A stretch of DNA of 64,000 nt from Odontocerum albicorne. Lineage: Eukaryota; Arthropoda; Insecta; Trichoptera; Odontoceridae. The stretch spans positions 37,379,036-37,443,035 of the forward strand of contig OX463847.1 of the NCBI GenBank assembly GCA_949825065.1, written 5' to 3'. A program made the translations under genes and the position numbers. The notes beneath the pieces were generated by a model, which was not told the origin of the DNA, did not search any database, and was given only the letters and a program-made list of their open reading frames with translations. Position 1 is the stretch's first letter; every line of letters begins with the position of its first letter. Below, piece by piece: positions 46,667-57,221 of this stretch.

Positions 46667-46895
46667 AGTACCCGGCGATAAGTAATGCACATCGGGCTTA
46701 AGAAAGAGACTATCGGCCATAATCGGCTAGCTTCGGCTTTGTAGAGCGTCGTCTCTGTAGTAAAATGCGCTAACAGTCTGGCGACGGAATACGTGTATGA
46801 AGGACAGAGACGACGCTCTACAAAGTCGAAGTTAGCCGATTATGGCTGACAGTCTCTTTCTTAAGCCCGATGTGTATTACTTATCACCGGGTACT
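46667..46895. mobile_element. Palindromic element, family 3 copy 3
   Basis: 229 bp. Arms AGTACCCGGCGATAAGTAAT, GCACATCGGGCTTAAGAAAG, TTCGGCTTTGTAGAGCGTCG and their complements, almost perfectly paired. The central 40 bp (AATGCGCTAACAGTCTGGCG) is unpaired. Element X copy 3 follows. Confidence 0.93.
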
Positions 46896-46969
46896 AATAA
46901 ATAAAATAAAAAAAACTAGAAATCATGATGTAATTTCAGTTAAAAAATTTTGTGCCTCCAAGTGTTAGA

Positions 46970-47215
46970 GAAATGGGTGGCGTGTGCAGCTTTAGGAATC
47001 ACTTGAAGACAACCCTTTTTGGGATGTCTTACAAAAAAATATGGTTGAATATGAACACTATAAACATTTCTCACACTCCACCTTAAGCCGAACGTGTTAT
47101 TATCACATATCGAAAGATCTGCAAAGGTTTCTTTGCAGTTCGTCTTTCCTTGGTAAATTTTCTAAGGTTTTCTTAGCAAATATGTTTTTTAAACATATGT
47201 ATATGTGAGGAAGTT
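46970..47215 (+). mobile_element. Element X, copy 3
   Basis: GTGGCGTGTGCAGCTTTAGG, TCACTTGAAGACAACCCTTT, GGTTGAATATGAACACTATA, TATTATCACATATCGAAAGA and CATATGTATATGTGAGGAAG. Collinear with 36065-36300; its last bases pass directly into the 60-bp array. Confidence 0.78.
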
Positions 47216-47513
47216 CCTAATTTAATGACCGTTTATTACGTTAAAAAACAGGATCAGGATACGTAGTGTTAAGTTCCTAATTTAATGACCGTTTATTACG
47301 TTAAAATACAGGATCAGGATACATAGTGTTAAGTTCCTAATTTAATGACCGTTTATTACGTTAAAAAACAGGATTAGGATACATAGTGTTAAATTCCTAA
47401 TTTAATGACCGTTTATTACGTTAAAAAACAGGATCAGGATACATAGTGTTAAGTTCCTAATTTAATGACCGTTTATTACGTTAAAAAACAGGATCAGGAT
47501 ACATAGTGTTAAG
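47211..47513. repeat. Minisatellite, 60-bp unit x5
   Basis: Five units, nearly exact, beginning AAGTTCCTAATTTAATGACC and containing GTTTATTACGTTAAAAAACA. The unit start equals the end of element X (compare GAAGTACCTTATCTAATGGC at 34456), so it grew from that end. Confidence 0.97.
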
Positions 47514-48114
47514 AAGTATATTTGTAATAAAACAACAAGAAAATGAATATTCTTTTTATATACAATACAATAATATTTTCACTTCATATGACAATAAAAA
47601 ATTATCTATTGTAGTTGTTAACCACATACTACAGTGATGCACCCTAGATTGTTGGCTTGCAATAACTTGAATTAATGAGATGTCAGTACGTATTATACGC
47701 TCATTTATTCTGCGTTGCGTTGTCTCAAAAATGCATCAAAGCCTGATAAACGACTTTGGGTAAATAACATATCTCTGAAGCTCTAAAATATATTTGCATT
47801 CAAAATACGATTTGGTATGCATTTTTGTACAACACTTTGATTGCTTTTAAATGACTAGATGTATAATTTACTCAAAGGCTTTACTATTTTTTTTACCTGC
47901 ATTATCTTTTAAACATATGTGATTAAATAATTTATATGCCACTAAAATGTGTCTTTTCTTTTATATTGTGATGTTCCACAATAATAATTATTGTGTGATG
48001 TCGTTTAATATCAGCTCTGTGAGCTTAATTTAATTTAAAAGTATGTGTTTTTTAAACAGAGATATATTTTTTAAGTTCACTGCTTTCCATTTTTAAGTGT
48101 TTCTTAACTGTGCG
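47514..48114. other. Intronic DNA without recognised features
   Basis: AT-rich; no signal recognised. Confidence 0.45.
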
Positions 48115-48167
48115 TATCTGATTCTGGAACAATTTAAATATTTTCCTCGCCTTTTTACAATTTGGAA
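48115..48167. repeat. Direct repeat flanking the mariner fragment, left copy
   Basis: TATCTGATTCTGGAACAATT, TAAATATTTTCCTCGCC, TTTTTACAATTTGGAA; the same 53 bases with two or three differences recur at 48841-48893. Confidence 0.93.
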
Positions 48168-48694
48168 CCCATTTCCCCACCTTCTGGATCTTTCCCATGA
48201 CTTTCAAACGTATAGAGACGGCTTCTTGTGTCACATTTAATTGATTCGCGAGTTGTTGTTGCGTTTGAGCGTCATCTTCATCCAACAATGCTTGCAATTC
48301 GGCGTCTTCAAACTTTATCCGTGGTCTTCCACGTTCTTCATTTCTCACGTCAAAATCGGGACTTTTGAATTTTTTAAACCACTCAAAGCACTGTGATTTA
48401 CCAAGAGCATGCTCACCGTAAGCTTCGACAAGTATTCGATGCGATTCTGCAGCAGTTTTCTTCAAATGGTAACAGAAAATCAATGCTGTCCGCAAATAAT
48501 TTTTTTCAGGCACAAAAACAGACATGTTCAACGTTATGAAAACATATGTAGTTGTATTAAACTTGTATTGTTGTGAGTTAAAAGTCTTTCATAAATGTAA
48601 ACACAAGAAAAAGGCGCCAATGACGCGGGTTGACAGTCACTACATTGACAACTAAAGCCATCTATGAGCAAATTCCAGTTTCATATAGACCTGG
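48168..48694 (-). pseudogene. Mos1-like mariner fragment (5' half)
   Basis: The minus strand from 48525 encodes MSVFVPEKNYLRTALIFCYH and onward through the helix-turn-helix region to GKIQKVGKWVP, then leaves the family abruptly at 48167. It is better preserved than 40561-41587 in this part (EKNYLRTA, GEHALGKS). The terminal repeat at 48668-48694 is shortened (TTTCATATAGACCTGG). The catalytic domain is absent. Confidence 0.92.
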
Positions 48695-48840
48695 TATGTG
48701 TTTTTGGAATGTATTGTATTTAAATATTTACATACCATGTTGCTATCAATAAACTCATATTTAAAGATTTACATATTATGTTGCTATCAATAAACTTATA
48801 TTTATTTCTTTCTATTGTGATTGTTTTATCAAAAACTGTT
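48695..48840. repeat. Element Y piece next to the mariner fragment
   Basis: TATGTGTTTTTGGAATGTAT, TTGCTATCAATAAACTCATA, TATTATGTTGCTATCAATAA and GATTGTTTTATCAAAAACTG match 41761-41905 beside mariner copy 2. Mariner and flank were therefore copied together. Confidence 0.9.
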
Positions 48841-48893
48841 TATCTGATTCTGGAACAACTTAAATATTTTCCTCGCCTTTATTACAATTTGAA
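48841..48893. repeat. Direct repeat flanking the mariner fragment, right copy
   Basis: TATCTGATTCTGGAACAACT, TAAATATTTTCCTCGCC, TTTATTACAATTTGAA. Pair of 48115-48167. Confidence 0.93.
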
Positions 48894-49238
48894 TTCTCAA
48901 TATAGAATATGACTGTTAACAAATTTTTTTAAATAACATCTTTTAATTAAAAAGATTTAAGCACTGCCGAATCATAAAATCCTATTATCAAACTTTCCAA
49001 ATCTGTAAACGAATAATTTCTATAGACTTTAAGTACCAGGACGGGACCAATTTTAATCCAGACTTGACGAAACTCAAACAATGTTTTCCGCTCCAATTAT
49101 CACAAATCCAATCGTTTAATATTTATTTATATGACATACTTTTTTTGCAGGAAACATTTTTATTAATGAATAATTTGAAAACTTTCAAGGTTTAACGCAA
49201 AAAGCCCTAAGAGAGATAAAAACATAACATGTTAATAT
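48894..49238. other. Intronic DNA without recognised features
   Basis: AT-rich spacer before the 35/22-bp array. Confidence 0.45.
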
Positions 49239-49985
49239 GCTGGTACTAGTTATTTAGCACATTATTGTCATAGGCTGGTACTAGTTATTTAGCACATAAA
49301 TACTAGTTATTTAGCACAATATTGTCATAGGCTGGTACTAGTTATTTAGCACATAAATACTAGTTATTTAGCACAATATTGTCATAGGCTGGTACTAGTT
49401 ATTTAGCACAATATGGTCATAGGCTGGTACTAGTTATTTAGCACATAAATACTAATTATTTAGCATAATATTGTCATAGGCTGGTACTAGTTATTTAGCA
49501 CATAAATACTAGTTATTTAGCACAATATTGTCGTAGGCTGGTACTAGTTATTTAGCACATAAATACTAGTTATTTAGCACAATATTGTCATAGGCTGGTA
49601 CTAGTTATTTAGCACAATATTGTCATAGGCTGGTACTAGTTATTTAGCACAATATTGTCATAGGCTGGTACTAGTTATTTAGCACATAAATACCAGTTAT
49701 TTAGCACAATATTGTCATAGGCTGGTACTAGTTATTTAGCACAATATTGTCATAGGCTGGTACTAGTTATTTAGCACATAAATACTAGTTATTTAGCACA
49801 ATATTGTCATAGGCTGGTACTAGTTATTTAGCACATAAATACTAGTTATTTAGCACAATATTGTCATAGGCTGGTACTAGTTATTTAGCACAATATTGTC
49901 ATAGGCTGGTACTTGTTATTTAGCACAATATTGTCATAGTCTGGTACTAGTTATTTAGCACATAAATATAATACTAATTAATTAC
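49239..49985. repeat. Two-unit minisatellite (35 bp and 22 bp)
   Basis: Two unit types with the same start TACTAGTTATTTAGCACA: the long one continues ATATTGTCATAGGCTGG (35 bp), the short one TAAA (22 bp). About 25 units occur in an irregular order; the short unit never follows itself, while the long one occurs singly, doubly or in threes. Confidence 0.95.
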
Positions 49986-50244
49986 CACAATATTGTCACA
50001 CGGTAATTTAGCTGTTCAAAATATATTTATTAATTCTTATTAAGATTTTCATCAAGATGTGACAGCTGTCAAATAATATTTTAAATATTAAAATTTTCCA
50101 CGTCGTTAATTTAAATAATAATTATTAAAACGTAACAATTACAACACCTAATGTTACACACGAACGTAAGTACAACCGATTTTATATTGTTTTATTATAG
50201 CAAGATGGAGGGGGTTCTTCTACGGTTATGATTAGTTCAGCTCC
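49986..50244. other. Intronic DNA without recognised features
   Basis: AT-rich; no signal recognised. Confidence 0.45.
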
Positions 50245-50420
50245 AAAGAAGGGAGACATTTAATTATCTCTTCCAACCAACCAGAAATATATTAAGAAGC
50301 CTTAAGAGAAAAGCAGACCGGAAACATTTTAAAAATAAATTGGGTTTTAACGAGCATTAAATCCGTAATCCTCGAGCTGAACTGGCAGGTGTCTTACAAG
50401 CCAGGACACGGAAGACTTTG
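50245..50420 (-). mobile_element. SINE family A, decayed
   Basis: Minus strand: TGTCCTGGCTTGTAAGACAC, a ruined B box, CGTTAAAACCCAATTTA, TTCCGGTCTGCTTTTCTC and TTCTGGTTGGTTGGAAGAGA. The tail palindrome is lost. Confidence 0.65.
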
Positions 50421-51167
50421 TCAAAAATTTAAACTAGATTTTTGAAAATTATCTTTCATTTCAAATTTTTTAGGTTAAGCAGGAGAAAAACTCAATCTGT
50501 TTCGTGATTTGACTGTTTCTGCAGAATTTTTAAGCTCATAAGTGAAATTGGAAAGCACAAAGTTATATTGGAACCATACCTTAGCAGCTATATCATTTAT
50601 GGTAAAGTATATGATATTTAGGGCGTTGCTGTTATCGTCAATCACATGCAGGTCATCCGCATACCCAAATATTTTATGTTTCGTGTCTTAACGATAGTGG
50701 GGTGATATGCGCTAAGTTTTCTTTTACATGTAAATCCTTTTCAATAGCAATTTCGAAGAGAAGTGCAGTTCTCCCTATCGCAACCCCGTCTTTACATGAA
50801 AGGTGTTGGACTCGTCTATCGATCTTTACAATTGTCTTTGAAGCTTGGATGTTAAATTAATTGAAGGACAAACAACTGACTAAACAAATCTTTAAGCTTT
50901 TGTTGAAAAATTACGAAATTAGTTACATTTCGAAAAACAAAAATGTGATGTCATGGAAACAAAAGATATCAAACGATGCTAAGTACACAGCGGGGCTTAG
51001 CGGGTTTTCTATTCAATCTTCAATAGAAATATAACGTTTATGCCACAAAAGCACGTAAAATTAGTTAAAGAATATCCTTTATCAGAAAGAATCTTTTATT
51101 GTTGGATTATTCTATATATATACGAGTTTTTTATTCTATATATATACGAGTACATATGAGTCGAGAA
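50421..51167. other. Intronic DNA without recognised features
   Basis: Includes a stretch at 50600-50850 (GTCAATCACATGCAGGTCAT, CGCATACCC) that resembles antisense RT coding (FGYADDLHVIDD on the minus strand), a possible remnant of another LINE. Not strong enough for a separate call. Confidence 0.4.
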
Positions 51168-52553
51168 GTGGATACCATCTTATCAACAAGTGCCTTCAAG
51201 AAAAAGACATTCCAGAAGATTGGAAATCTGCAACAGTAATGCTTCTCCATAAGAAAGGCGATCAAGAGGATCTTAAGAACTACCGTCCAATTAGGGTAGG
51301 CCCTATACTAAATTTTTACCAAAATCTTAACTAACCGACTCTCGAGTACTTTTGACACGAACCAACCACGAGAACAAGATGGATTCAGGAAGGGTTTCAG
51401 TACCATGGATCATATTCAGGTGCTACGGGAAATAATAGAACGATGTGAGAAATACGAACTCCCTCTGTACCTAGCCTTTGTAGACTACGGAAAGGCATTT
51501 GACTCAGTCAAAAAAGCTGCCATACTAGAAGCTCTAAAGACACAAGACATTGATAGAGCATACATTCAGTTGTTCAATAACATCTTTAATGATACAACAG
51601 CAAAAATACATCACAAATCCTCGGAAACCTTCCGAATCGGTAAGGGAGTTCGTCAAGGAGATATTATTTCCCCAAAATTGTTCACAGCTACACTTGAATA
51701 CATATTTAATAAACTAGAATGGGAAAATAAAGGCCTGGTGATTGATGGAAAATACCTGAACCATTTGAGATTTGCAGAGGATATCGTTATATTCTCACAA
51801 AACCCGAATGATCTTCAGCACCAACTGTAGGTGCAGGAATTGGCAGAGGTCAGTAAAGCAGTTGGTTTTAAAATGAATATATAAAAACCAAATATATGAT
51901 GAACAGCTTTGCTACCCCAAAACCAATAATTGTAAATGTAAAGCCGCTTGAACTTTTCCAGGAATATGTACATTTGGGCCATATTATTTCCTTTGTAGGT
52001 GGCATATTGGAGAAAATAGCACGAAATACGAAACTAGAATGAAGCTCATTTGGACGTTTGAACAACATCTTCAAAAGTAATCTCCCAATATCTTTGAAAT
52101 GAAAGGTCTACAACCAGTGTATTCTCCCAGTACTTACGTATGGCTGTAGACATGGACGCTCACAGCAAAGAACACAAAAAAAACTCCAGACCACACAAAG
52201 GAGCATGGAGAAATGAATGTTGGAATCTACTAAAAGATACCGTAAACGAAACACCTGGATTCGCAACAAAACAAAGGTAGAAGACGCAATAAAGGTGTGC
52301 AAGAAAATGAAGTGGCAATGGACAGGACACGTAGCCAGAATGTCAGACTCCCGATGGACATCCGAAATAATCCAATGGTACCCAAGAGGCATAAAGAGGC
52401 CCAGAAGAAGACCGAAGGTACGCTGGATAGATGAAATCATGAAGCATGACAGCATTACATGGCATCAACGAGCAAAAAACCGAACTATTTGGAGTCAACT
52501 TGGGGAGACCTTCATCCAGCAATGGATCGACCCTGGTTGACAATGATGATGAC
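51168..52553 (+). mobile_element. RTE-clade LINE, 5'-truncated
   Basis: Continuous homology to RTE-type ORF2 from the start of the reverse transcriptase to the 3' end: ILINKCLQEKDIPEDWKSAT, LLHKKGDQEDLKNYRPI, the palm at 51405-51830, then GHVARMSDSRWTSEIIQWYP, RRRPKVRWIDEIMKHDSITW and QQWIDPG with the stop at 52538, followed by AATGATGATGAC. It has several frameshifts and stops. Related copies: 10534-10762 (+) and 58540-59862 (-). Confidence 0.92.
51405..51830 (+). pseudogene. RTE reverse transcriptase palm, catalytic residue lost
   Basis: The open frame reads LYLAFVDYGKAFDSVKKAAI (motif A, FVDYxKAFDSV), GKGVRQGDIISPKLFTATLE (motif B) and HLRFAEDIVIFSQNP (motif C). Motif C should be FADD; here it is FAED (GAG in place of a codon for Asp), so one metal-binding Asp is replaced. 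The frame is closed on both sides by stops and shifts. No endonuclease part is present. Confidence 0.9.
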
Positions 52554-52946
52554 ATATGAATAAGCTGAAATTATTTAAATGTCTCTTTATTTTGTTACCT
52601 CTATTTGTACTTCCAGTCTCCGAGATGACATTTCTAAAATTGGCTCCAGACCCGAGTTATTTTGAATATTTTCTCGTTCAAAAAGGTGTATTACTTGAAT
52701 TTTGTCCATAGTCAGCGATTTCGGAATTATCGCGCAGGAGATTATACAGGGTCGTTCTGGGATTTGGGCCGCCTCTAAGAAGGATCTTAAACATATTTGT
52801 TTAAACTACACTAACAAGCATTAAACGATATAACAGTAATACATGTAAAAAATAAATCATCAAAAAGTCTAGACCCATCTAATATAACTCTTACGATTGA
52901 GATAAACTCCTAGGATCAGAACCAGTTCATTCAGCCTATGAAGTAA
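52554..52946. other. Intronic DNA without recognised features
   Basis: No signal recognised. Confidence 0.45.
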
Positions 52947-53148
52947 ACTGTATTAACCTGACTATAAGGCAAGGTTTTTATTCAAAAAGGAGACACGTAA
53001 ATAGGGGGGGGGGGGGGTCGCCTTATATTCGAGTTTTATTTATCATAATATAATGCTGAGGAGAAATATTTTTTTCTCCAAAAAGCAGATAAAAAATAGG
53101 GGTCGCCTTATAATCAGGGTCGCCCTATAGTTGGGCCAATACGGTAGT
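52947..53148. mobile_element. MITE, family 4, with G-run
   Basis: Ends ACTGTATTAACCTGACTATA and TATAGTTGGGCCAATACGGT are inverted repeats, and inner GGTCGCCTTATATTCGAG / GGTCGCCTTATAATCAGG lie as direct repeats. A run of about 14 G (53006-53019) is included. The ends resemble widespread animal MITEs with a CCGTATTGGCCC terminus; superfamily not determined. Confidence 0.65.
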
Positions 53149-53164
53149 TGTCATGATATGTATG

Positions 53165-53455
53165 TATGTATAAATCATCACTTGGAGAACTTAAAGTTAA
53201 CAAAGCGCCAGTTTTCATATCATCTATGCACCTTCCCATACATTCCTACTATTTATCTGAATTTTTATATTTCCTTCTTTTAAAATATCATTTGCTTGAT
53301 CCAATTTTTCCCTTGGTCTTCCTGTCATGCCTCCCACTCACATTTTTCCCTTGGTCTTACTGTCATGCCTCCCACTCACATTTTTCCCTTGGTCATACTG
53401 TCATGCCTACCACTCACATTTGTAGTGTATTATCTATTGGTTTTGTTTTGCTGCA
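53165..53455 (-). pseudogene. LINE ORF2 C-terminal fragment with internal expansion
   Basis: The minus strand reads GGMTGRPREKLDQANDILKE GN, the same GRPRxxWxDxVNDILKxGN region as at 12975-13265. Confidence 0.7.
53305..53418. repeat. Minisatellite, 38-bp unit x3
   Basis: Three units of TTTTTCCCTTGGTCTTCCTG + TCATGCCTCCCACTCACA, exactly 114 bp. It is an amplification of the GRPR-coding stretch of the LINE fragment around it. Confidence 0.95.
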
Positions 53456-54262
53456 TAAAAAGTTGGATATATATGTTCATCGCGTGGTGAGGCGATGTTA
53501 GAGTTAAAAATATATACCTCTACTCTAAGTCATACGTCAACTAAAGCTGATAGAAGAAGTGTTGTTTCGTTATATTCTAAAATAAAAAAAAAAGAATATT
53601 TCGCGGTTATTTAAACATCGCTTAATTTCTGCCAGGATTTATCCTTATTTTAAAAGAAATTTGATATCATATTTTTAACATTGCAGAATATAACGAAACA
53701 ATACATCTTCTAATGGCTCTGGTTGACATACTACCGAGGGTCGAGAAATCAAATTTTTAAGTGTATATCGCCTGACCATGCAACGTATTGGGCGTGGCCA
53801 ACTTGGCATTTGACAATATACGTTATAACTTTTTCAGACCGGAAACTTTTAGACCTTAGTGATAGTGTCAATATATTTTTAGGCTGGGACTTGTTTCATT
53901 ATTTATGTGAGAATTTAGCAAGTGTAAGTAAGCTGTTTCAGAGCAGGCAATGAGCCTTTTGAGATAGCTAAAAGCCCGTTTAAAAAACTTACGTCATGGA
54001 GACCTCTTATTCTGTTTGAATGACTACCCTCCTCTTTTGACGGTCCTCAGTAACAAACTCCTACTACACTTACAAATTGAACATACGAACGAGCGGCTCT
54101 GAGTGCATATATAATACATATCTTAAAGAAAATCCTTCGTAAGCAGTTTGCTTGGAAATGAAAAGGTTTTTGGGAGACAATCTCCTGAAAAAGCTTCCTT
54201 CAGGTACATAATGAAACTTCAACATTCGTGTTTCTCAAAAACTTAATCCTTAAAACGTGAAT
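53456..54262. other. Intronic DNA, related in part to 56030-56230
   Basis: The segment 53690-53850 (AACGAAACAATACATCTTCT, TGGTTGACATA, CTGACCATGCAACGTATTGG GCGTGGCCAACTTGG) resembles 56065-56200 (AACAAAACAACACGTCTTGC, AGTTGATATA, CTTGACCACGTTGTGGGCGT). This is an unclassified dispersed repeat. Confidence 0.45.
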
Positions 54263-54332
54263 AATTATTCCTGTAAATTAAGAGACAACGCCGATTATAA
54301 TCGGCGTTGTCTCTTAATTTACAGGAATAATT
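54263..54332. repeat. Perfect 70-bp palindrome without spacer
   Basis: Left arm AATTATTCCTGTAAATTAAG then AGACAACGCCGATTA; the right arm is its exact reverse complement, centre between 54297 and 54298. All 35 base pairs match. Confidence 0.98.
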
Positions 54333-54698
54333 TAGTTTAAGTTGCAAATACTAAAAATATTTTTTTTTATTTCAGAGAAAATTCAGAAAGTTATTCTTCT
54401 GAGATTTGGTATTTAATTTTTTACGTCTCACAATTCTCTTAACCTCTTTCATGAATACAATAAAATATATTGTAAACGTTAGTTGGTTGAGAGAATGTGG
54501 CACCCAGGAATAACCTTGTGAGGAGTATCATGTGAAAAAAATAAATCTAATTGAAAATCTTGTTACATTTGTTATCCATAAGTTTTAATCTCGAGTCTGG
54601 TAATTTCAGAAATTTACTAAATGGCATATAAAAGGACGAATGAGTTGTGAGGAGAGCGAATAATGGTCAGTTGTTTCCTGAACTACAAGACTTATTAC
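54333..54698. other. Intronic DNA without recognised features
   Basis: AT-rich; no signal recognised. Confidence 0.45.
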
Positions 54699-54965
54699 TA
54701 AAAAAAACAATGGTGCTTCTCTCTCTCCGTGGTTGCAGTCCTAAGACTGGTTTGCAGCAATTTCAACTCTTCTCCTCCATTCCCCCCTGTCCTGTGCGGC
54801 TCTTTTTAAATCTGTATATGTTGAGCAGCGCACGTCCACCAACAGGTCCTCCAGGTACTCTCGGCGTGGGCGTCCCCTAGAGTTTGTCCCCTCGGTCATA
54901 CCCTCCATTATGGCATGCAAGAGGCCCTCTTGTCGTATTATATGACCGATCCATCTTGCACGCCT
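54699..54965 (-). pseudogene. LINE ORF2 C-terminus (second family)
   Basis: The minus strand is one open frame: ARWIGHIIRQEGLLHAIMEG, MTEGTNSRGRPRREYLEDLL, VDVRCSTYTDLKRAAQDRGE, WRRRVEIAANQS, stop. WIGHxxR...GRPRREYLEDL...LKRxAxDRxEWRR is the characteristic end of a non-LTR retrotransposon polyprotein. It is intact over 70 codons, so this insertion is young or the fragment lucky. The plus-strand frames 54647-54880 and 54884-55066 are its antisense. Confidence 0.85.
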
Positions 54966-55221
54966 TACCGAATGGTGCTTACCGAACAGATTTTAACGCA
55001 ATCTTGAAAACTCAGCATCCCATCTTCTATAGTAATAAATGGCTGACCTACGTGTGTTTAAAGTAGATAACGGAGCATCTGGTGGACACGTAGTCCTTGT
55101 ACTAATTTCTGCGAAGACTTCAAGACATCCATTTTTTTCAATGACGGTATTATGATGTAGATGTTTTTACAAGAATTTCAAGTACTGTGCAAAATAATAT
55201 GAAAATACTTGAATATCTCAC

Positions 55222-55356
55222 CGTAGCTTGGTGAGGCGACTGGTGAATTCCGGCATGGGTAGAGGAGTGGATTCTGGAGGCATCGTGAGTGGAGGCCACG
55301 CTGCTAACTGCTCTAAGGCTGCATCTGTCACTGCAAATCTTTGGGTCAGGTTCGAT
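55222..55356 (-). CDS. NIT-GC exon b (NIT-like domain)
   Basis: The acceptor TTTTTCCTAG and donor CTACG|GTGAGA bound a 135-nt exon, phase 2 in and phase 2 out. Its first base completes the Arg codon split with exon a. The translation starts SNLTQRFAVTDAALEQLAAW and continues with a proline-rich turn (PPLTMPPESTPLPMPEF) and TSRLTKLR. The LxxRFxxTDxALxxL segment followed by a short linker and a basic helix fits the second and third helices of NIT domains. The exon length is a multiple of three with matching phases, so it could be skipped without breaking the frame. The intron to exon c is about 26 kb and holds most transposons of this window. Confidence 0.9.
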
Positions 55357-57002
55357 CTAGGAAAAACGTATGCTTATTATAAATTAATCCTTAATTAAAA
55401 AAAACAGACCGTGAGACTCTCGCGCGGTAGAAGTGAAACTTCTTAGCTCTAGGAAAAGTTGATTATATGCATTGTTTTTGTTCCATTTATTAACGATTTT
55501 TTTAGGATTAGGAAATGGTTATATGGAATTTAATTCAAGAAAATCTCTCTTAATCAAATAAAAATGGTTATGTGGAATTTAATTTAAGAAAATTTCTCTT
55601 AATTAAATAAATAAAAAATATATTTTAAATTTTTAATAATAATTTTAATAATAAATAATAATATATTATAATACTAAATTTATATTTTTTAATATTAAAT
55701 GTATTAATATTTTTATGTAATTATTATTAATAAATAATAATTTTAATAATAATATAATACATTCAATAATATTAAAATAATATTAATTATTATTAATAAT
55801 AAATAATTATTAATATTAAAATAATTAATAATATTTTTTTTTAATAATAATGAATAATAATTTAATAATACTTTAATCATAATAATATAACACACCGTTA
55901 CACTTTTCGTGACGTTCAGGCTAATTTGCCCTACCGCGTCTATAGAAATTTCACTTCAAAAATGTTTTTCATTCTTCGTTGTAATCGACAAATTTTCTAA
56001 AAGGCTATATTTTAGTATTCACCAATAACTGTGATTTTTTTTTACTTTTTATAATATAACAAAACAACACGTCTTGCATCGGTTCTAGTTGATATATAAT
56101 AACAACTGAGAAAATAAGTATCTAATTTTAACTATAATATTGCTTGACCACGTTGTGGGCGTGGTTGGCATGGTCTCTCTCCATATTTTCTGTAACTTGT
56201 TCAGGTCGAAAACTTTTGAACCATAGTGATATTTAAGTATAAAGGTTCGTGGTGTGTTTTAGTCACGTTTATTCCCCAAGGCAGATAAATAATTATCATT
56301 TTTGGTTGTATTGCTTTAAGCAAGATATAAATTTTCGTATTTGAATCACAAAGTAAACTCACTCGTTAGATCTATAAAATTTAGTGACTAAATATAAACA
56401 ATTGCTATTATTTTAAGAGTTATCAGCGAGAAGATGAAAAGTAATTGAAAATAAATCAAAAGTGATTTAATTCATTGTTTTGCAGTAGTTTCGTCCCAGT
56501 TCCGTTGATGGGAAACTACTTGGAGAAATTTATAGAAGGACTTATTGGAAATGGTGAGGGTTTGTAATTGAAACGATTAATGTGCTGGAAGTCAATCAGT
56601 AATGTTGAATAGCACCGTTAAAATGAAGATGGTGTTATCTTAAAGGTTTCAACACTGGAATGTTAACTAAAACACTTTAATTAATACAGTTTCAGAATTC
56701 ATGATTTATTTCTACAATACAACCTTTTTTATTACACTGCCGTTTTACACAGTACATATTTTCGGAGAATTTATTGACAAGTGACAATTTATTCAAACTA
56801 ACCAGAACGACGTTTATTTAAATTTTTGTTTAATCCACTTTGCACGGATTTCTCCTGTTACACAAAGAGAGTATGTTTCTAGCGTTAGCTTCGTCGTTAG
56901 GAAGAATATCAGCCAGGATTCTTCTCATACTGCTAGACGGTACCGAGAATCTATCAACCGTGTCATTCAGTTGGTTCAATATCTCTATACCAATATACAC
57001 AC
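55357..57002. other. AT-rich intron
   Basis: 55590-55885 is a low-complexity tract of AATAATAATT-type repeats. The segment 56065-56200 is related to 53690-53850. Two adjacent near-copies AAATGGTTATATGGAATTTA and AAATGGTTATGTGGAATTTA lie at 55513 and 55562. No coding signal. Confidence 0.6.
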
Positions 57003-57221
57003 TATAGTTCGGAAATTCTAGGATAAGTCCTGTGACAGCTCACAAATTTGCCCCAATACAACCTTATATAATGTATTTACCTAAATAACTTGCTATTTAT
57101 TAGAGTTGAGGCTTATATTAAAGTTGATAAAAAAATTAAAATTACTGAACATCGTTACAAGGTTGTATTGGGGCCAATTTGTGAGCTGTCACAGGACTCA
57201 TCCTAGAATTTCCAAACTATA
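57003..57221. mobile_element. Palindromic MITE derived from family 2
   Basis: 219 bp with inverted ends TATAGTTCGGAAATTCTAGG and CCTAGAATTTCCAAACTATA, inside which GTCCTGTGACAGCTCACAAA and TTTGCCCCAATACAACCTT occur on both arms. The inside equals one end of the family 2 MITEs (8039-8200), but the outermost 22 bp differ from that family. Confidence 0.85.

Noticed and set aside
54647..55066. Plus-strand open frames of 60-77 codons
   Set aside because: Antisense of the LINE C-terminus, which has clear motifs on the minus strand.
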